Under the pieces are notes generated by a model. The model searched no databases. It was not told the origin of the DNA and was given only the letters and a program-made list of their open reading frames with translations. The position numbers and the translations under genes were made by a program. From Pseudomonadota bacterium (GTDB taxonomy: Bacteria > Chloroflexota > UBA6077 > JAJPHF01): a stretch of DNA of 64,000 nt. Numbering within the stretch: the first letter of the stretch is position 1; each line of letters starts with the position of its first letter. The DNA is taken from positions 6,158 through 70,157 of the forward strand of contig JAJPHF010000027.1 in assembly GCA_021325365.1 (NCBI GenBank). The letters are read 5' to 3'. Below, one piece after another: positions 8,057 through 16,275 of the stretch.

Positions 8057-10371
8057 TTGGTGCCCCCCGCCAGGTTGGCGATGCGCTCGGGGCTGAGCGG
8101 CAGCGAGGTGATCCAGGCGCCGAACGGGGCGAGCGCGTGCTCGATGGCGGAGGCCAGGCAGGCCGGCGCGGGCAGGGTGCCGCCCTCGCCGGCGCCCTTC
8201 ACGCCGAGGGGGTTCAGCGGCGACGGCACCTCGGTGTGGGCGATGGTCACCTCGGGCACCTCCGTCGCGCCGGGCAGCAGGTAGTCCATGAACGAGGTGT
8301 TCAGGGGCTGGCCGATCTCGTCGTAGACGATCTCCTCGTAGAGCGTATTGCCGATCCCGTGGGCCACGCCGCCGATCGTCTGGCCGCGCACGATGGCAGG
8401 GTGGATGATGCGGCCGCAGTCGTCCACGGCGACGTACTTCTCGATGCGCACGAAGCCGGTCGCCGGATCGACCTCGACGATTGCGGCGTGCGTGCCGTAG
8501 GCGTAGGTGGCGCGCTCGGGGCGGAAGTAGACGGTGGCCTCCAGGGTGGGCTCCAGACCTGGCGGCAGCGCGTAGCCGAAGCCGACGCCGGTGATGGCGT
8601 GGGCGACGGCGCCGAGCGTCACGCCCCGCGAGGGGTCGTCGGCGACATAAGCGCGGCCGTCGCGAAGGCGGATCTGGTCGGGCGCGCACTCCAGCATCGA
8701 CGCGGCGACGCGCTCGACCTTGTCGCGCACCTGGCCCGACGCCTCGTGGACCGCGCTGCCGGCGACGACCGACGAGCGGCTACCGAAGGTGCCGACGCCC
8801 TTCGGGATGCCCGCCGTGTCGCCCGTCACCACGGTCACCTGATCGACGGACACACCTAGCTGCTCGGCGCAGATCTGGGCCATCATCGTCTGGTGGCCCT
8901 GGCCCTGCGGCGTCGCGCCGGTGAGCACCACCACCTGGCCGTTGCCCTCGACGCGCACCGTGGCGCCCTCGTAGGGGCCGAGGCCGTTGCCCTCGACGTA
9001 GCAGGCGATGCCCAGGCCCACGTAGCGGCCCGCGGCGCGGGCTTGCGCCTGGTAGGCCGGGAAGCCGGCGTAGTCGACGAGGTCGAGCGCCTTGGCGAGC
9101 GCGGCCGGGTAGTCGCCGCTGTCGTAGATCATCGGGCGGTTGTCGCGGAAGATGAGCCCGGTATCGTAGGGCTGCTCCTCGGGCTGGATCATGTTGCGGC
9201 GCCGCACCGCGACCGGGTCGAGCCCAAGCTCGCGGGCGATGCGCTCGATCATGCGCTCCATCACGAACACCGCCTGCGGCCGCCCGGCGCCGCGCACCAC
9301 GACCGTCGGCACCTTGTTGGTGAAGACCATGCGGAAGTCGACGTCGAAGCTGGGGATGCGGTAGGGGCCGGGGATCGTCGTGGCGGCGATCCAGGGCGTC
9401 ACCATGCTGCCGGCGAAGGCGCCGGAGTCGTGCAGGAAGCTATCCTTCATGCCGAGGATGACGCCGCTCGGGTCGACGGCGATGGCGACGTGGTGGACCT
9501 GGTCGCGCTCCTGCTTGGCGGCCAGGCAGTGCTCGCGGCGGTCCTCGATCCACTTCACGGGCACGCCGAGCTTCATGGCGGCCCAGGGGATCAGCGCCTT
9601 CTCGGCGTCGAAGCTGCCCTTGGGGCCGAAGCCGCCGCCCACGAAGGGCGTGATGACGCGCACCTGGTGCGTGGGCAGGTGGAGCAATTCGCAGAGGGCG
9701 CGCTGGATGCGGTGGGCGCCCTGCGACGTACACCAGACGGTGAGCATGCGCGTGCGCGGCTCGAAGCTGGCCAGGATGCCGCGCGTCTCGATGGCGTGGC
9801 CGGCGCCGCGGTGGACGTGCAGCCGCTCCTCGAAGACGTGCGCCGCGTCCCGGAAGGCGCGCTCCACGTCGCCGACGCTCTGGCGCAGCGTGCCGGCGAT
9901 ATTGTCGCCCGCCTCCTCCTGCACGAGCGGGGCGCCCGGCTCCAGCGCCTGCTCGACGTCGAGGACGGGGGGGAGCGGCTCGTAGGCCACGTCGATCAGG
10001 TCGAAGGCGTCCTCGGCAATGTGGCGGCTCGCGGCCACCACCAGCGCCACCGGCTCGCCCACGTAGCGCACTTTGTCCCAGGCCAGCGGGTGCTCGGTGA
10101 ACGGCTTGAGCGCGGGGTGGGGGACGGACTGGGGCAGGGCGCTCATCTCGGCGTGGACGGCGGCGCCGTCGAACACGGCGAGCACGCCGGGCAGCGCGCG
10201 GGCGCGGCTGGCGTCGACGCCGCGGATGCGGGCGTGGGCGTGGGGGCTGCGGAGCACGGCGGCGTGCACCATGCCGGGCACGGCGATGTCGGCCACGAAG
10301 GTGGCGCGGCCGGTGAGCAGCGCCTCGTCCTCCTTGCGCGGCACGGGCGGGGCCGCGGTAGAGCTAGTCAT
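8053..10371 (-). CDS. Xanthine dehydrogenase/CoxL-family molybdopterin-binding large subunit
   Basis: 772 residues, ATG at 10371 with GGGGGTG upstream. It is the molybdopterin-binding catalytic subunit of a molybdenum hydroxylase. It has an N-terminal a/b-hammerhead domain (GRATFVADIAVPGMVHAAVLRSP is its hallmark region), then GGGFGPKGSFDAEK, and VRGAGRPQAVFVMERMIE. The RGAGR signature matches form-II (non-CO) members, not the Cys-bearing loop of true CO dehydrogenase. The C-terminal NPLGVKGAGEGG motif with the catalytic Glu is intact. It overlaps the 2Fe-2S subunit gene by 8 bp. No FAD medium subunit is adjacent, unlike the second hydroxylase at 20.8-24.7 kb. The likely reaction is hydroxylation of an aromatic or N-heteroaromatic ring. 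Confidence 0.92.
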   Translation of the reverse strand: MTSSTAAPPVPRKEDEALLTGRATFVADIAVPGMVHAAVLRSPHAHARIRGVDASRARALPGVLAVFDGAAVHAEMSALPQSVPHPALKPFTEHPLAWDKVRYVGEPVALVVAASRHIAEDAFDLIDVAYEPLPPVLDVEQALEPGAPLVQEEAGDNIAGTLRQSVGDVERAFRDAAHVFEERLHVHRGAGHAIETRGILASFEPRTRMLTVWCTSQGAHRIQRALCELLHLPTHQVRVITPFVGGGFGPKGSFDAEKALIPWAAMKLGVPVKWIEDRREHCLAAKQERDQVHHVAIAVDPSGVILGMKDSFLHDSGAFAGSMVTPWIAATTIPGPYRIPSFDVDFRMVFTNKVPTVVVRGAGRPQAVFVMERMIERIARELGLDPVAVRRRNMIQPEEQPYDTGLIFRDNRPMIYDSGDYPAALAKALDLVDYAGFPAYQAQARAAGRYVGLGIACYVEGNGLGPYEGATVRVEGNGQVVVLTGATPQGQGHQTMMAQICAEQLGVSVDQVTVVTGDTAGIPKGVGTFGSRSSVVAGSAVHEASGQVRDKVERVAASMLECAPDQIRLRDGRAYVADDPSRGVTLGAVAHAITGVGFGYALPPGLEPTLEATVYFRPERATYAYGTHAAIVEVDPATGFVRIEKYVAVDDCGRIIHPAIVRGQTIGGVAHGIGNTLYEEIVYDEIGQPLNTSFMDYLLPGATEVPEVTIAHTEVPSPLNPLGVKGAGEGGTLPAPACLASAIEHALAPFGAWITSLPLSPERIANLAGGTK

Positions 10372-10975
10372 GGGCGGCACCCCCGGCCGGCGCGGCGGCG
10401 CGCCCCAGCACGTCGCGCACGGCCTCGACGATGTTCTGGTAGCCGGTACAGCGGCAGAGATTGCCGGCGAGCGCCTCGCGGATCTCCGCGTCGGTGGCGT
10501 CGGGGTGGTCGCGGGTGAAGACGACGAGCGTCATGAGGAAGCCCGGCGTGCAGAAACCACACTGGAGCGCGTGGTGGCGGCGGAAGGCGTCTTGGAGGGG
10601 GTGGAGACCCCTCACCCCCCCAGCCCCCCTCTCCCCCATAGGGGGAAAGGGGGGAGTCGACTCAGCCCGGGACCGGTCCTCCCCCCTTCCCGCATCGGCA
10701 GGGGGGGCTACGGGGGTAGCTCCGACCTCCGCCAGTGCCTCGATCGTCAGCACCTCGGCGCCGTCGGCCTGGACGGCGAAGAGGAGGCAGGAGCGGATGG
10801 GGTGGCCGTCGAGGAGGATGGTGCAGGCCCCGCAGACGCCGTGCTCGCAGCCGACGTGGGTGCCGGTAAGACCCAGGTCGTCGCGGAGGAAATCGGCGAG
10901 GCTCAAGCGGGGCTCGACGCGGGCCTGATAGGGACGGCCGTTGACGGTAAGGGCGACTGCGTGCGCGGCGCTCAT
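10364..10975 (-). CDS. 2Fe-2S small subunit of molybdenum hydroxylase (CoxS-like) with in-frame repeat insertion
   Basis: 203 residues; the family is normally about 155-165. The N-terminal plant-ferredoxin cluster is C43, C48, C51, C63 and the C-terminal cluster C139, C142, C174, C176; all eight cysteines are present. Between the domains, where VLTIE normally runs almost straight into LHPLQ, 39 residues (84-122) are Pro/Gly/Glu-rich (TPPFPPMGERGAGG) and encoded by a compound palindromic repeat at 10606-10721. The frame is kept and both clusters are intact, so the protein is probably functional with a linker loop. It would transfer electrons from the molybdenum site to FAD or another acceptor. 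Start ATG at 10975. Confidence 0.92.
   Translation of the reverse strand: MSAAHAVALTVNGRPYQARVEPRLSLADFLRDDLGLTGTHVGCEHGVCGACTILLDGHPIRSCLLFAVQADGAEVLTIEALAEVGATPVAPPADAGRGEDRSRAESTPPFPPMGERGAGGVRGLHPLQDAFRRHHALQCGFCTPGFLMTLVVFTRDHPDATDAEIREALAGNLCRCTGYQNIVEAVRDVLGRAAAPAGGAAHD
10606..10721 (-). repeat. Compound palindromic element (family A) inserted in-frame in the 2Fe-2S subunit gene
   Basis: Two GC-rich hairpins (around 10619-10656 and 10680-10709) flank an ordinary spacer. The outer ends are inverted (GACCCCTCACCC at the left, GGGGGTAG at the right). It contributes 39 codons with no stop. The copy in the paralogous gene at 23513 occupies the same protein position. Confidence 0.85.
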
Positions 10976-11037
10976 GGGGCGCCTCCATTGCGTGGGATAC
11001 GAGCGGCGCTCATCGTCCGCCTTCGCTGCGGGAGTAG

Positions 11038-12075
11038 CTACTGGCTCCAGAGGCCTTCCCAGTTGGCGTCCTTTAGCTCCTGATAGGCGCGGTGCACGAA
11101 CTGGAAGTCGAACACCTGGGCGGGCGTGAAGTCGCGGGCGACGTTGTTCGTTGCGCGCGCCCGCGCGATCAGCTCCTGCTGCTGCTGCTCGTCCAGGTCG
11201 GCCTCTTCCTTCCAGATCGGCACCGTCAGGGCGTAGATGCGCTCCTGGTAGGCGCTGTCGTCGGAGCTGAGGTACTTCATCACGAGCGGGAAGACTTGGT
11301 CCTTCTTGTGCGAGTACATCAGGTGGCCCATCAGGCTGCCCTTGACGAAGCGATAGATCAGGTCGGGGTTGTTCTGGACCAGCTGCTCGGACGTGGTGAG
11401 CGGCGCGGAGATGGTGGTGCGCGGCGCGAAGGGGAGCGTCTTCAAGCCTTGGTCGAGCGCGGCCATGCCTTCCTCGGCAGAGAGCAGCGAGCCTTGCACG
11501 GCGCCGCTGAGCACCGCGGAGACGCGGTTCTCGGGACTGCCAATGCTGACAAAGGTCACGTCCTGGTCGGGGACGAGGCCGTTCTCCTGCAAGATGCTGC
11601 GCGTCAGCGAGTCGGTGAGGCTGCCGGCGCCGCTGATCGCCAGGCGGCCGCCCTTGAGGTCGGCGTAGCTGTTGATGCCGCGCGCCACGATAAGCTGGTG
11701 GCCCAGGCGGTCCACGCTGACGAAGACGATGCGGTAGGGCAGGCCCTTGATGACGGCATCCAGGGTGCTGGGCGAGCCGGCGAACTGCACGTTGCCCGAC
11801 GAGAGCGCCTGGGTGCAGACGCCGCCCTGCACCTGCTGCACGTCGGCGTCGATGCCGAGCTGCTCGTAGTAGCCGAGCTGCTGGGCGATGCCCAGGTAGG
11901 CGAAGCTCTGGGTCGTGCCGGGCGTGCAGACGCTCACCTTCTGCTTCGCCGCCGGCGCACCGGACGCACCGGGGGCTTGCGGCGTCGAGCCGGCCGCGCC
12001 CCGACCGCAGGCCGCCAGCAGACTCACCACGAGCAGGACACCCACCGCGATTGGCCGCGGACCGACCCGTTGCAT
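11038..12075 (-). CDS. NMT1-like ABC transporter substrate-binding lipoprotein
   Basis: 345 residues from the ATG at 12075 (GGGAG eight bases upstream); a GTG five codons earlier is possible. The signal peptide ends in LLAAC. The core has VSVCTPGTTQSFAYLGIAQ, GYYEQLGIDADVQQVQGG, LKGGRLAISGAGSLTDS and AVLSGAVQGSLL, the NMT1/SsuA fold. It sits 34 bp after the permease gene and ahead of the hydroxylase genes in one run. That makes it the best-supported receptor for the permease (12110) and ATPase (7083). The ligand is presumably the compound the operon's oxidative enzymes handle. Confidence 0.88.
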   Translation of the reverse strand: MQRVGPRPIAVGVLLVVSLLAACGRGAAGSTPQAPGASGAPAAKQKVSVCTPGTTQSFAYLGIAQQLGYYEQLGIDADVQQVQGGVCTQALSSGNVQFAGSPSTLDAVIKGLPYRIVFVSVDRLGHQLIVARGINSYADLKGGRLAISGAGSLTDSLTRSILQENGLVPDQDVTFVSIGSPENRVSAVLSGAVQGSLLSAEEGMAALDQGLKTLPFAPRTTISAPLTTSEQLVQNNPDLIYRFVKGSLMGHLMYSHKKDQVFPLVMKYLSSDDSAYQERIYALTVPIWKEEADLDEQQQQELIARARATNNVARDFTPAQVFDFQFVHRAYQELKDANWEGLWSQ

Positions 12076-12109
12076 AGCTGTCACTCCCACCGCGTGATTG
12101 GCGGGTTGC

Positions 12110-12979
12110 TTACTCTAGTCCCCGATTCAGCCAGGGCGCCATGCGCTGCTCCAGCCAGCGCACCGACATGGAGAGCATGACGCCCGCGAAGGTCAGGGTG
12201 AGGATGCCGACGAACATATCGGCGGTGCGGAACTGGGCGCTCATGCGCGAGATGAAGTAGCCGATGCCGACGTTCGAGGCGAATAGCTCGGCCACGACGA
12301 TGGTGATGAGCGCGCGGCCAATCGCCAGGCGGAAGCCGGCGGTGACGTAGGGCAGGGCGCACGGCAGGATGATCTTCTGGAAGATCTGGCGCTCCGACGC
12401 CCGGCACGAGCGCCCCAGCTCGATCAGGCCGTGGTCGGCTTGCTCGACGCCGACCTGGGTGTTGACCAGGATGGGGAACACAGCGCTCAAGAAGACGAGC
12501 ACCACCTTGGGCAGCAGCCCGATGCCGAGCACGAGGATGATGAGGGGGATGAACGCCACGCGGGGCGTCGAGTACATCGCTACGACGTAGGGCTCCAGCA
12601 AGCCGCGCATCGTGTGATAGCGGCCGATCGCGGCGCCCACGGGGATGCCAATCACCACGGCGAGGAGGATGCCCAGGAAGCCGGTCTGGGCGCTGGCCCA
12701 GAGGTGCGGCCAGATGTCGCCGGTGATGACGAACAGCTTCACAAAGCTGACGACGATCTGGCTGGGGCTGCTGAAGAACATGGGGTTGACGATCTCAAGG
12801 TTGCTCAGCGTCTCCCAGACGGTCACGACGACGACCAGCGAGACGAGGCCCAGGAACAGGTTGTTGCGGCGCAGGTCGCGCCAGGTGCGGCGCTCGGCGG
12901 ACGCGGCGAGCACGGCGGCGTCGGCCGCCACCTCGCCCGCAGCTATGGCCGGCCCTGGCTGGCGCGTGTCCACTTCCAT
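12110..12979 (-). CDS. ABC transporter permease (SsuC/TauC type)
   Basis: 289 residues with about six predicted membrane helices after a cytoplasmic N-terminus of ~40 residues. The EAA-loop reads IELGRSCRASERQIFQKI then LPCALPY, the coupling motif for the ATPase. WETLSNLEIVNPMFFSSP and GIPVGAAIGRY are typical of nitrate/sulfonate/taurine-class permeases. GGAGG lies upstream of the ATG. It is the first gene of a co-directional run continuing to 5481: permease, receptor, 2Fe-2S subunit, Mo subunit, small ORF, ATPase, UbiD, zinc ribbon. Imported substrate and oxidation enzymes are therefore probably co-regulated. Confidence 0.93.
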   Translation of the reverse strand: MEVDTRQPGPAIAAGEVAADAAVLAASAERRTWRDLRRNNLFLGLVSLVVVVTVWETLSNLEIVNPMFFSSPSQIVVSFVKLFVITGDIWPHLWASAQTGFLGILLAVVIGIPVGAAIGRYHTMRGLLEPYVVAMYSTPRVAFIPLIILVLGIGLLPKVVLVFLSAVFPILVNTQVGVEQADHGLIELGRSCRASERQIFQKIILPCALPYVTAGFRLAIGRALITIVVAELFASNVGIGYFISRMSAQFRTADMFVGILTLTFAGVMLSMSVRWLEQRMAPWLNRGLE

Positions 12980-13083
12980 CGCTGGTCCTCCGCGGCCTCT
13001 ACGCTAGAGCGTTCGTAACGTGACTGGTAGCTCTACCGTCGTCCTCACCAAGATCGCCTGAGCATCTCAGCATCGGCCGAGAC

Positions 13084-13196
13084 ACCCTCACCCCAGCCCT
13101 CTCCCAGGGGGAGGGGGAGCAGGACGGGCGCCCCGCCCTCGTTACCTCTCCCCAGGGAGAGGCCGGCCGAGCGCAGCGAGGGCGGGTGAGGGCGCG
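13084..13196. repeat. Family A palindromic repeats between operons
   Basis: One full copy at 13084-13119 (CCCTCACCCC, CCCTCTCCCA, GGGGGAGGGGG) and a diverged second hairpin at about 13145-13163 with GAGGGCGGGTGAGGGCG to 13196. It lies in the 299-bp gap between the permease start and the DUF35 gene end. I see no gene in 12980-13278. Confidence 0.8.
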
Positions 13197-13278
13197 ACCC
13201 GGCACAAGAGGGCCGGCAGTCAGGGGCAAAGAGCCCATTCGGCGCATTGTGTCCATGCTGTGCTAGCCAATTCGGCTC

Positions 13279-13692
13279 TTACACCGCGCGCGGCCGGAAG
13301 CGCGGGATCGTCACCTCGTCGGTCACCGCGTCGAAGATCACCTCGACCGGATCGCCGACCCGCACCTGATCGGGCGGCACGCCGACCACGTTGCTGAACA
13401 GGCGCGGGCCCTCTTCGAGCTGGATCATCGCCACGTTGTAGGGCACGTCGTCGCGGTAGGCAGGGTTATACACCTGATGGTAGACAAGCGTCGCGAATAC
13501 GGTGCCGCGCCCCGAGAGCCGCGCCCACTCCGTCTCCTCCGAGAGGCAGCGCGTGCAGACCGGCCCGATCGGGTAGCGGACGTGGCCGCAGGCCAGGCAG
13601 CGCTGCAGGCGCAGCTCGCCCCGGCGCGTCGCCTCCCAGAAGGGGCGGTTGCGGTCGGTGATGGTCGGCAGGGGCTTCGTGTACTCCGCCAC
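13279..13692 (-). CDS. DUF35/OB-fold zinc-ribbon acyl-CoA-associated protein
   Basis: 137 residues from a GTG at 13692 with GGAGGAG upstream. An N-terminal rubredoxin-like zinc ribbon (C32, C35, C46, C49) is followed by an OB-fold domain (GRGTVFATLVYHQ, VPYNVAMIQLEEGPRL, VGDPVEVIFD). Such proteins (ChsH2-like) associate with thiolase-superfamily enzymes or MaoC-like hydratases and are thought to bind acyl-CoA. It lies downstream of the thiolase gene on the same strand, separated by a family B repeat. That pairing is the classic context for this family. Cytoplasmic. Confidence 0.88.
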   Translation of the reverse strand: MAEYTKPLPTITDRNRPFWEATRRGELRLQRCLACGHVRYPIGPVCTRCLSEETEWARLSGRGTVFATLVYHQVYNPAYRDDVPYNVAMIQLEEGPRLFSNVVGVPPDQVRVGDPVEVIFDAVTDEVTIPRFRPRAV

Positions 13693-13724
13693 GCTTGCTC
13701 CTCCGCGTCCCGGCGGACGGTCAG

Positions 13725-13736
13725 GTCAATATTGAC
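13725..13736. promoter_or_regulatory. 12-bp palindrome GTCAATATTGAC upstream of the DUF35 gene
   Basis: A perfect palindrome 33 bp upstream of the GTG, followed by ACATTTGACATTG. It shares the TTGAC/GTCAA half with the GntR-type site at 17563 and could be a second operator. No promoter elements are clear enough to place it. Confidence 0.3.
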
Positions 13737-13747
13737 ATTTGACATTG

Positions 13748-13816
13748 AATAGAGGAGGATTGGGGGACACCCCCAAGCCCCCGGCAGGGGAGTGCCCCTG
13801 CACCCCCGGAGTACGG
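13748..13816. repeat. Family B GC-rich repeat
   Basis: GAGGAGGATTGGGGGACACC followed by CCCAAGCCCCCGGCAGGGG and GTGCCCCTGCACCCCC. The same consensus recurs, degenerate and tandem, at 28930-29340. It separates the thiolase stop from the DUF35 gene. Confidence 0.7.
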
Positions 13817-13818
13817 GG

Positions 13819-14982
13819 CTAGCCACGGCGCAGGACGAGCGCGCTGGCGCAGTTGAGGAGCATGCCGCGTCCGGTGGCGAGGCAGACCTCGGCGCCGGGC
13901 ACCTGGCGGGCGCCCGCCGTGCCGCGCACCTGCTCGACGCCCTCGGCGATGGTCCACCAGCCCTCGGGGTGCGCCGCCGACAGGTGGCCGCCGTGCGTGT
14001 TGACTGGCAGCGCGCCGCCAAGCTGGATGCGCCCGCCCTCGACGAATGGCCCGCCCTCGCCCACGCCGCAGAAGCCCGCGTGCTCCAGCCACATGATCAC
14101 GCTGATCGTGAAGTTGTCGTACAGCTCGGCCACTTGAATGTCGCGCGGCCCCAGGCCCGCCATCGCGTAGGCGCGGTCGACGGCCTCCTTCTGGTGCGGG
14201 CCGTACCACCAGTCCTCGCGCTCCAGGTTCTGCGTCGTGAACGACTGGCCCATGCCGGCGATCGTCACGACCGGCTGGCGCAGATCGCGGGCGCGCTCGG
14301 CGGTGGTGACGATCAGGCAGACGCCGCCATCGGTGATCAAGCAGCAGTCGAGCAGGCGCAGGGGCTCCACGATCCAGCGCGACGCCTGGTGGTCGGCGAT
14401 CGTGATCGGCTCACGCATCACCGCGAGAGGGTGGAGCGCGGCGTGGCGGCGCGCGGCCACCGCCACCTCGGCCAGTTGCACACTCGTCGTGCCGTAGAGC
14501 GCCATGTGGCGACTAGCGCTGACGGCGCTCCAGGTGACCGGGCCGAAGGCGCCCCAGATGCCCCACGAGTCGTCGTCCCCGCCGATCGCGCGCTCCGTGC
14601 TGCGGCTGCCACGCGCCACGCCAGTGCGCGCGGCGTCGCCGAACACACAGGCGACGTAGCTCGCCATGCCGGAGGTCACGGCCAGGGCCGCCATCTGCAC
14701 GAGGCAGCCGGCGGTGGCACCGCCCTGCATGACGCTCGCCGTGAAGGCGGGGTTGATGCCGAGCGCCTGGCCGAGGCGCAGGTAGTCGAGCGACCAGCCC
14801 ATCTCGGTCAGCGCCGGCTCGGTGAGCAGGCCGTCGATCTGCTCCTTGTGCAGCCCGGCGTCGTCCAGCGCCCGCTTGAAGGCGTCGATCTGCAAGGTGA
14901 GGTTCGTGCAGCCGGGCACCTTGCCTTGCGGCGTGATCCCCACGCCGACGATCGCCGCCCGGTCGCGCAGGGCCTCGGTCAC
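13819..14982 (-). CDS. Thiolase family protein (SCP-x/lipid-transfer type)
   Basis: 387 residues; the GTG at 14982 overlaps the stop of the upstream CoA-transferase (GTGA). It begins RDRAAIVGVGITPQGKVPG, then GGATAGCLVQMAALAVTSG, a typical region around the acyl-accepting site of SCP2-type thiolases. It ends with DIQVAELYDNFTISVIMWLEHAGFCG, VNTHGGHLSAAHPEG and CLATGRGM. The HGG motif (catalytic His) is present. The nucleophilic Cys of true thiolases is not clearly placed, although AGC lies close to it. Together with the DUF35 protein downstream it probably forms a heteromeric acyl-CoA thiolase or aldolase acting at the end of a side-chain degradation path. Confidence 0.88.
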   Translation of the reverse strand: MTEALRDRAAIVGVGITPQGKVPGCTNLTLQIDAFKRALDDAGLHKEQIDGLLTEPALTEMGWSLDYLRLGQALGINPAFTASVMQGGATAGCLVQMAALAVTSGMASYVACVFGDAARTGVARGSRSTERAIGGDDDSWGIWGAFGPVTWSAVSASRHMALYGTTSVQLAEVAVAARRHAALHPLAVMREPITIADHQASRWIVEPLRLLDCCLITDGGVCLIVTTAERARDLRQPVVTIAGMGQSFTTQNLEREDWWYGPHQKEAVDRAYAMAGLGPRDIQVAELYDNFTISVIMWLEHAGFCGVGEGGPFVEGGRIQLGGALPVNTHGGHLSAAHPEGWWTIAEGVEQVRGTAGARQVPGAEVCLATGRGMLLNCASALVLRRG

Positions 14983-16202
14983 AGCAGCACCTCGTCCGCG
15001 ATCAGCCGGTCGATCTCGGCGTCGGCCAGGCCCAGGCGCTCGCGGCAGATCTCGCGGGTGTGCTGGCCGACGAGCGGCGCGGGCGTGCGCATGATCGGCT
15101 CCGCCACGCCCTGCAACCGGAACGGCGGCGCGTCGTAGAGCGACGGCCCCATCTCGGGGTGGTCGAGGCGCGCGAAGTGGCCGCGGAAGCGAAGCTGCGG
15201 GTCGCGCTCCACCAGGTCCTCCGCCGTCTGCATCACGCCGGCCGGCACGCCGCGGCGCAGCAGCGCGTCCATGAGAGCGTACGGCTCGCGGTCGCGCGTG
15301 CGCGCGGCGATCGCCGCGTCGAGCGCGTCGTGGTGCTGGTGACGCGCGACGAGCGTGGCGAAGCGCGGGTCGGTCGTCCATTCAGGCGCGTCAAGCTCGT
15401 CGGCGAGCGCGCGCCACTGGGCATCGGTCGCCACGCTGAGCGCCAGCCAGCGGTCCGCGCCGGCGCAGAGGTAGACGCCGCTAGGCGCTGCCGCCGCATC
15501 GCGGTTGCCCTGGCGCGTCGGCACGCGGCCGTTCGCCGAGCAGTCGAGGATGGCGGGGCCGAGCAGCGCGATCATCGTCTCGGCCTGCGAGAGATCAATG
15601 TACTGGCCCTGGCCCGTGCGGCGGCGGTGGCGCAGCGCGGCCAGCACGGCGAAGGTCGCGTGGCAGGGCGCCGCCACGTGGTCGGGGTAGTTCGTACCGG
15701 TGCCGACCGGCAGGCGGTCGGGCAGGCCGCAGAGGTAGTGCAGCGCCGTGCGGGAGCTCACGGTCAAGCCGTAGCCGACCTCGTCGCGCTCGGGCCCATA
15801 GGAGCCGTTCACCGACATCGCCAGGTAGATCACGTCGGGGCGGACCGCGCGCACGTCGTCGTAGGCCAGCCGCAGCGCCTCCATCGTGCCCGGCCCGAAG
15901 TTGTTGGCCACGATGTCGCTCTGGGCGATCAGGCGCAGCGCGAGGTCGCGGGCGGCCGGGTGCTTCAGGTTCAGCGCGAAGTCGCGCTTGTTGCTGTTGC
16001 GGTTGGCGAAGTAGCCGCTGCGCTCCAGCCCCTTGATGCCGTCGCGGTACGGGCCCATGCTGCGCAGGCCGTCGAGGCGGCGCGAGCTTTCGATGCGGAC
16101 CACCTCGGCGCCGTGGTCGGCGAGCGCCTTGGTGGTGAACGGCCCGGCGCCCTGCCAGGTGAAGTCCACGACGCGCACGCCGCGCAGCGGGAGCCCGAGC
16201 AT
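14979..16202 (-). CDS. CaiB/BaiF (class III) CoA-transferase
   Basis: 407 residues from the ATG at 16202 (GGGGGTG upstream). LRGVRVVDFTWQGAGPFTTK near the N-terminus, DHGAEVVRIES, a NSNKRDFALNLKHPAAR segment and DIVANNFGPGTMEALRLAYD are diagnostic. The C-terminal GQHTREICRERLGL is standard. The catalytic Asp of the family lies in the region around RGHFARLDHPEMG or earlier; I did not pin it. The enzyme moves CoA between carboxylic acids in the cytoplasm. It overlaps the thiolase gene by 4 bp and follows a second CoA-transferase at 16276, as in heteromeric FldA/FrdA-like or succinyl-CoA:benzylsuccinate pairs. Confidence 0.92.
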   Translation of the reverse strand: MLGLPLRGVRVVDFTWQGAGPFTTKALADHGAEVVRIESSRRLDGLRSMGPYRDGIKGLERSGYFANRNSNKRDFALNLKHPAARDLALRLIAQSDIVANNFGPGTMEALRLAYDDVRAVRPDVIYLAMSVNGSYGPERDEVGYGLTVSSRTALHYLCGLPDRLPVGTGTNYPDHVAAPCHATFAVLAALRHRRRTGQGQYIDLSQAETMIALLGPAILDCSANGRVPTRQGNRDAAAAPSGVYLCAGADRWLALSVATDAQWRALADELDAPEWTTDPRFATLVARHQHHDALDAAIAARTRDREPYALMDALLRRGVPAGVMQTAEDLVERDPQLRFRGHFARLDHPEMGPSLYDAPPFRLQGVAEPIMRTPAPLVGQHTREICRERLGLADAEIDRLIADEVLL

Positions 16203-16275
16203 CAGCGCACCCCCAGGGTACGCGAGGGAGCGACCGCGGCCCGGCGCGCGAAGAGGACGGCCGCACAAGCCAGCA

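Noticed and set aside
8893..10518. A 541-codon plus-strand open frame opposite the Mo subunit gene
   Set aside because: Reads as an Arg/Gly/Ala/His-rich shadow of the antisense gene, with no RBS or family motif. Many such long frames (for example 5665-7023, 13792-15138, 30-31 kb) arise from the GC-rich codon bias.
10364..10975. Frameshift or assembly error in the 2Fe-2S gene
   Set aside because: Frame is continuous, all eight Cys are intact, and the paralogue has an insert of the same length at the same place.
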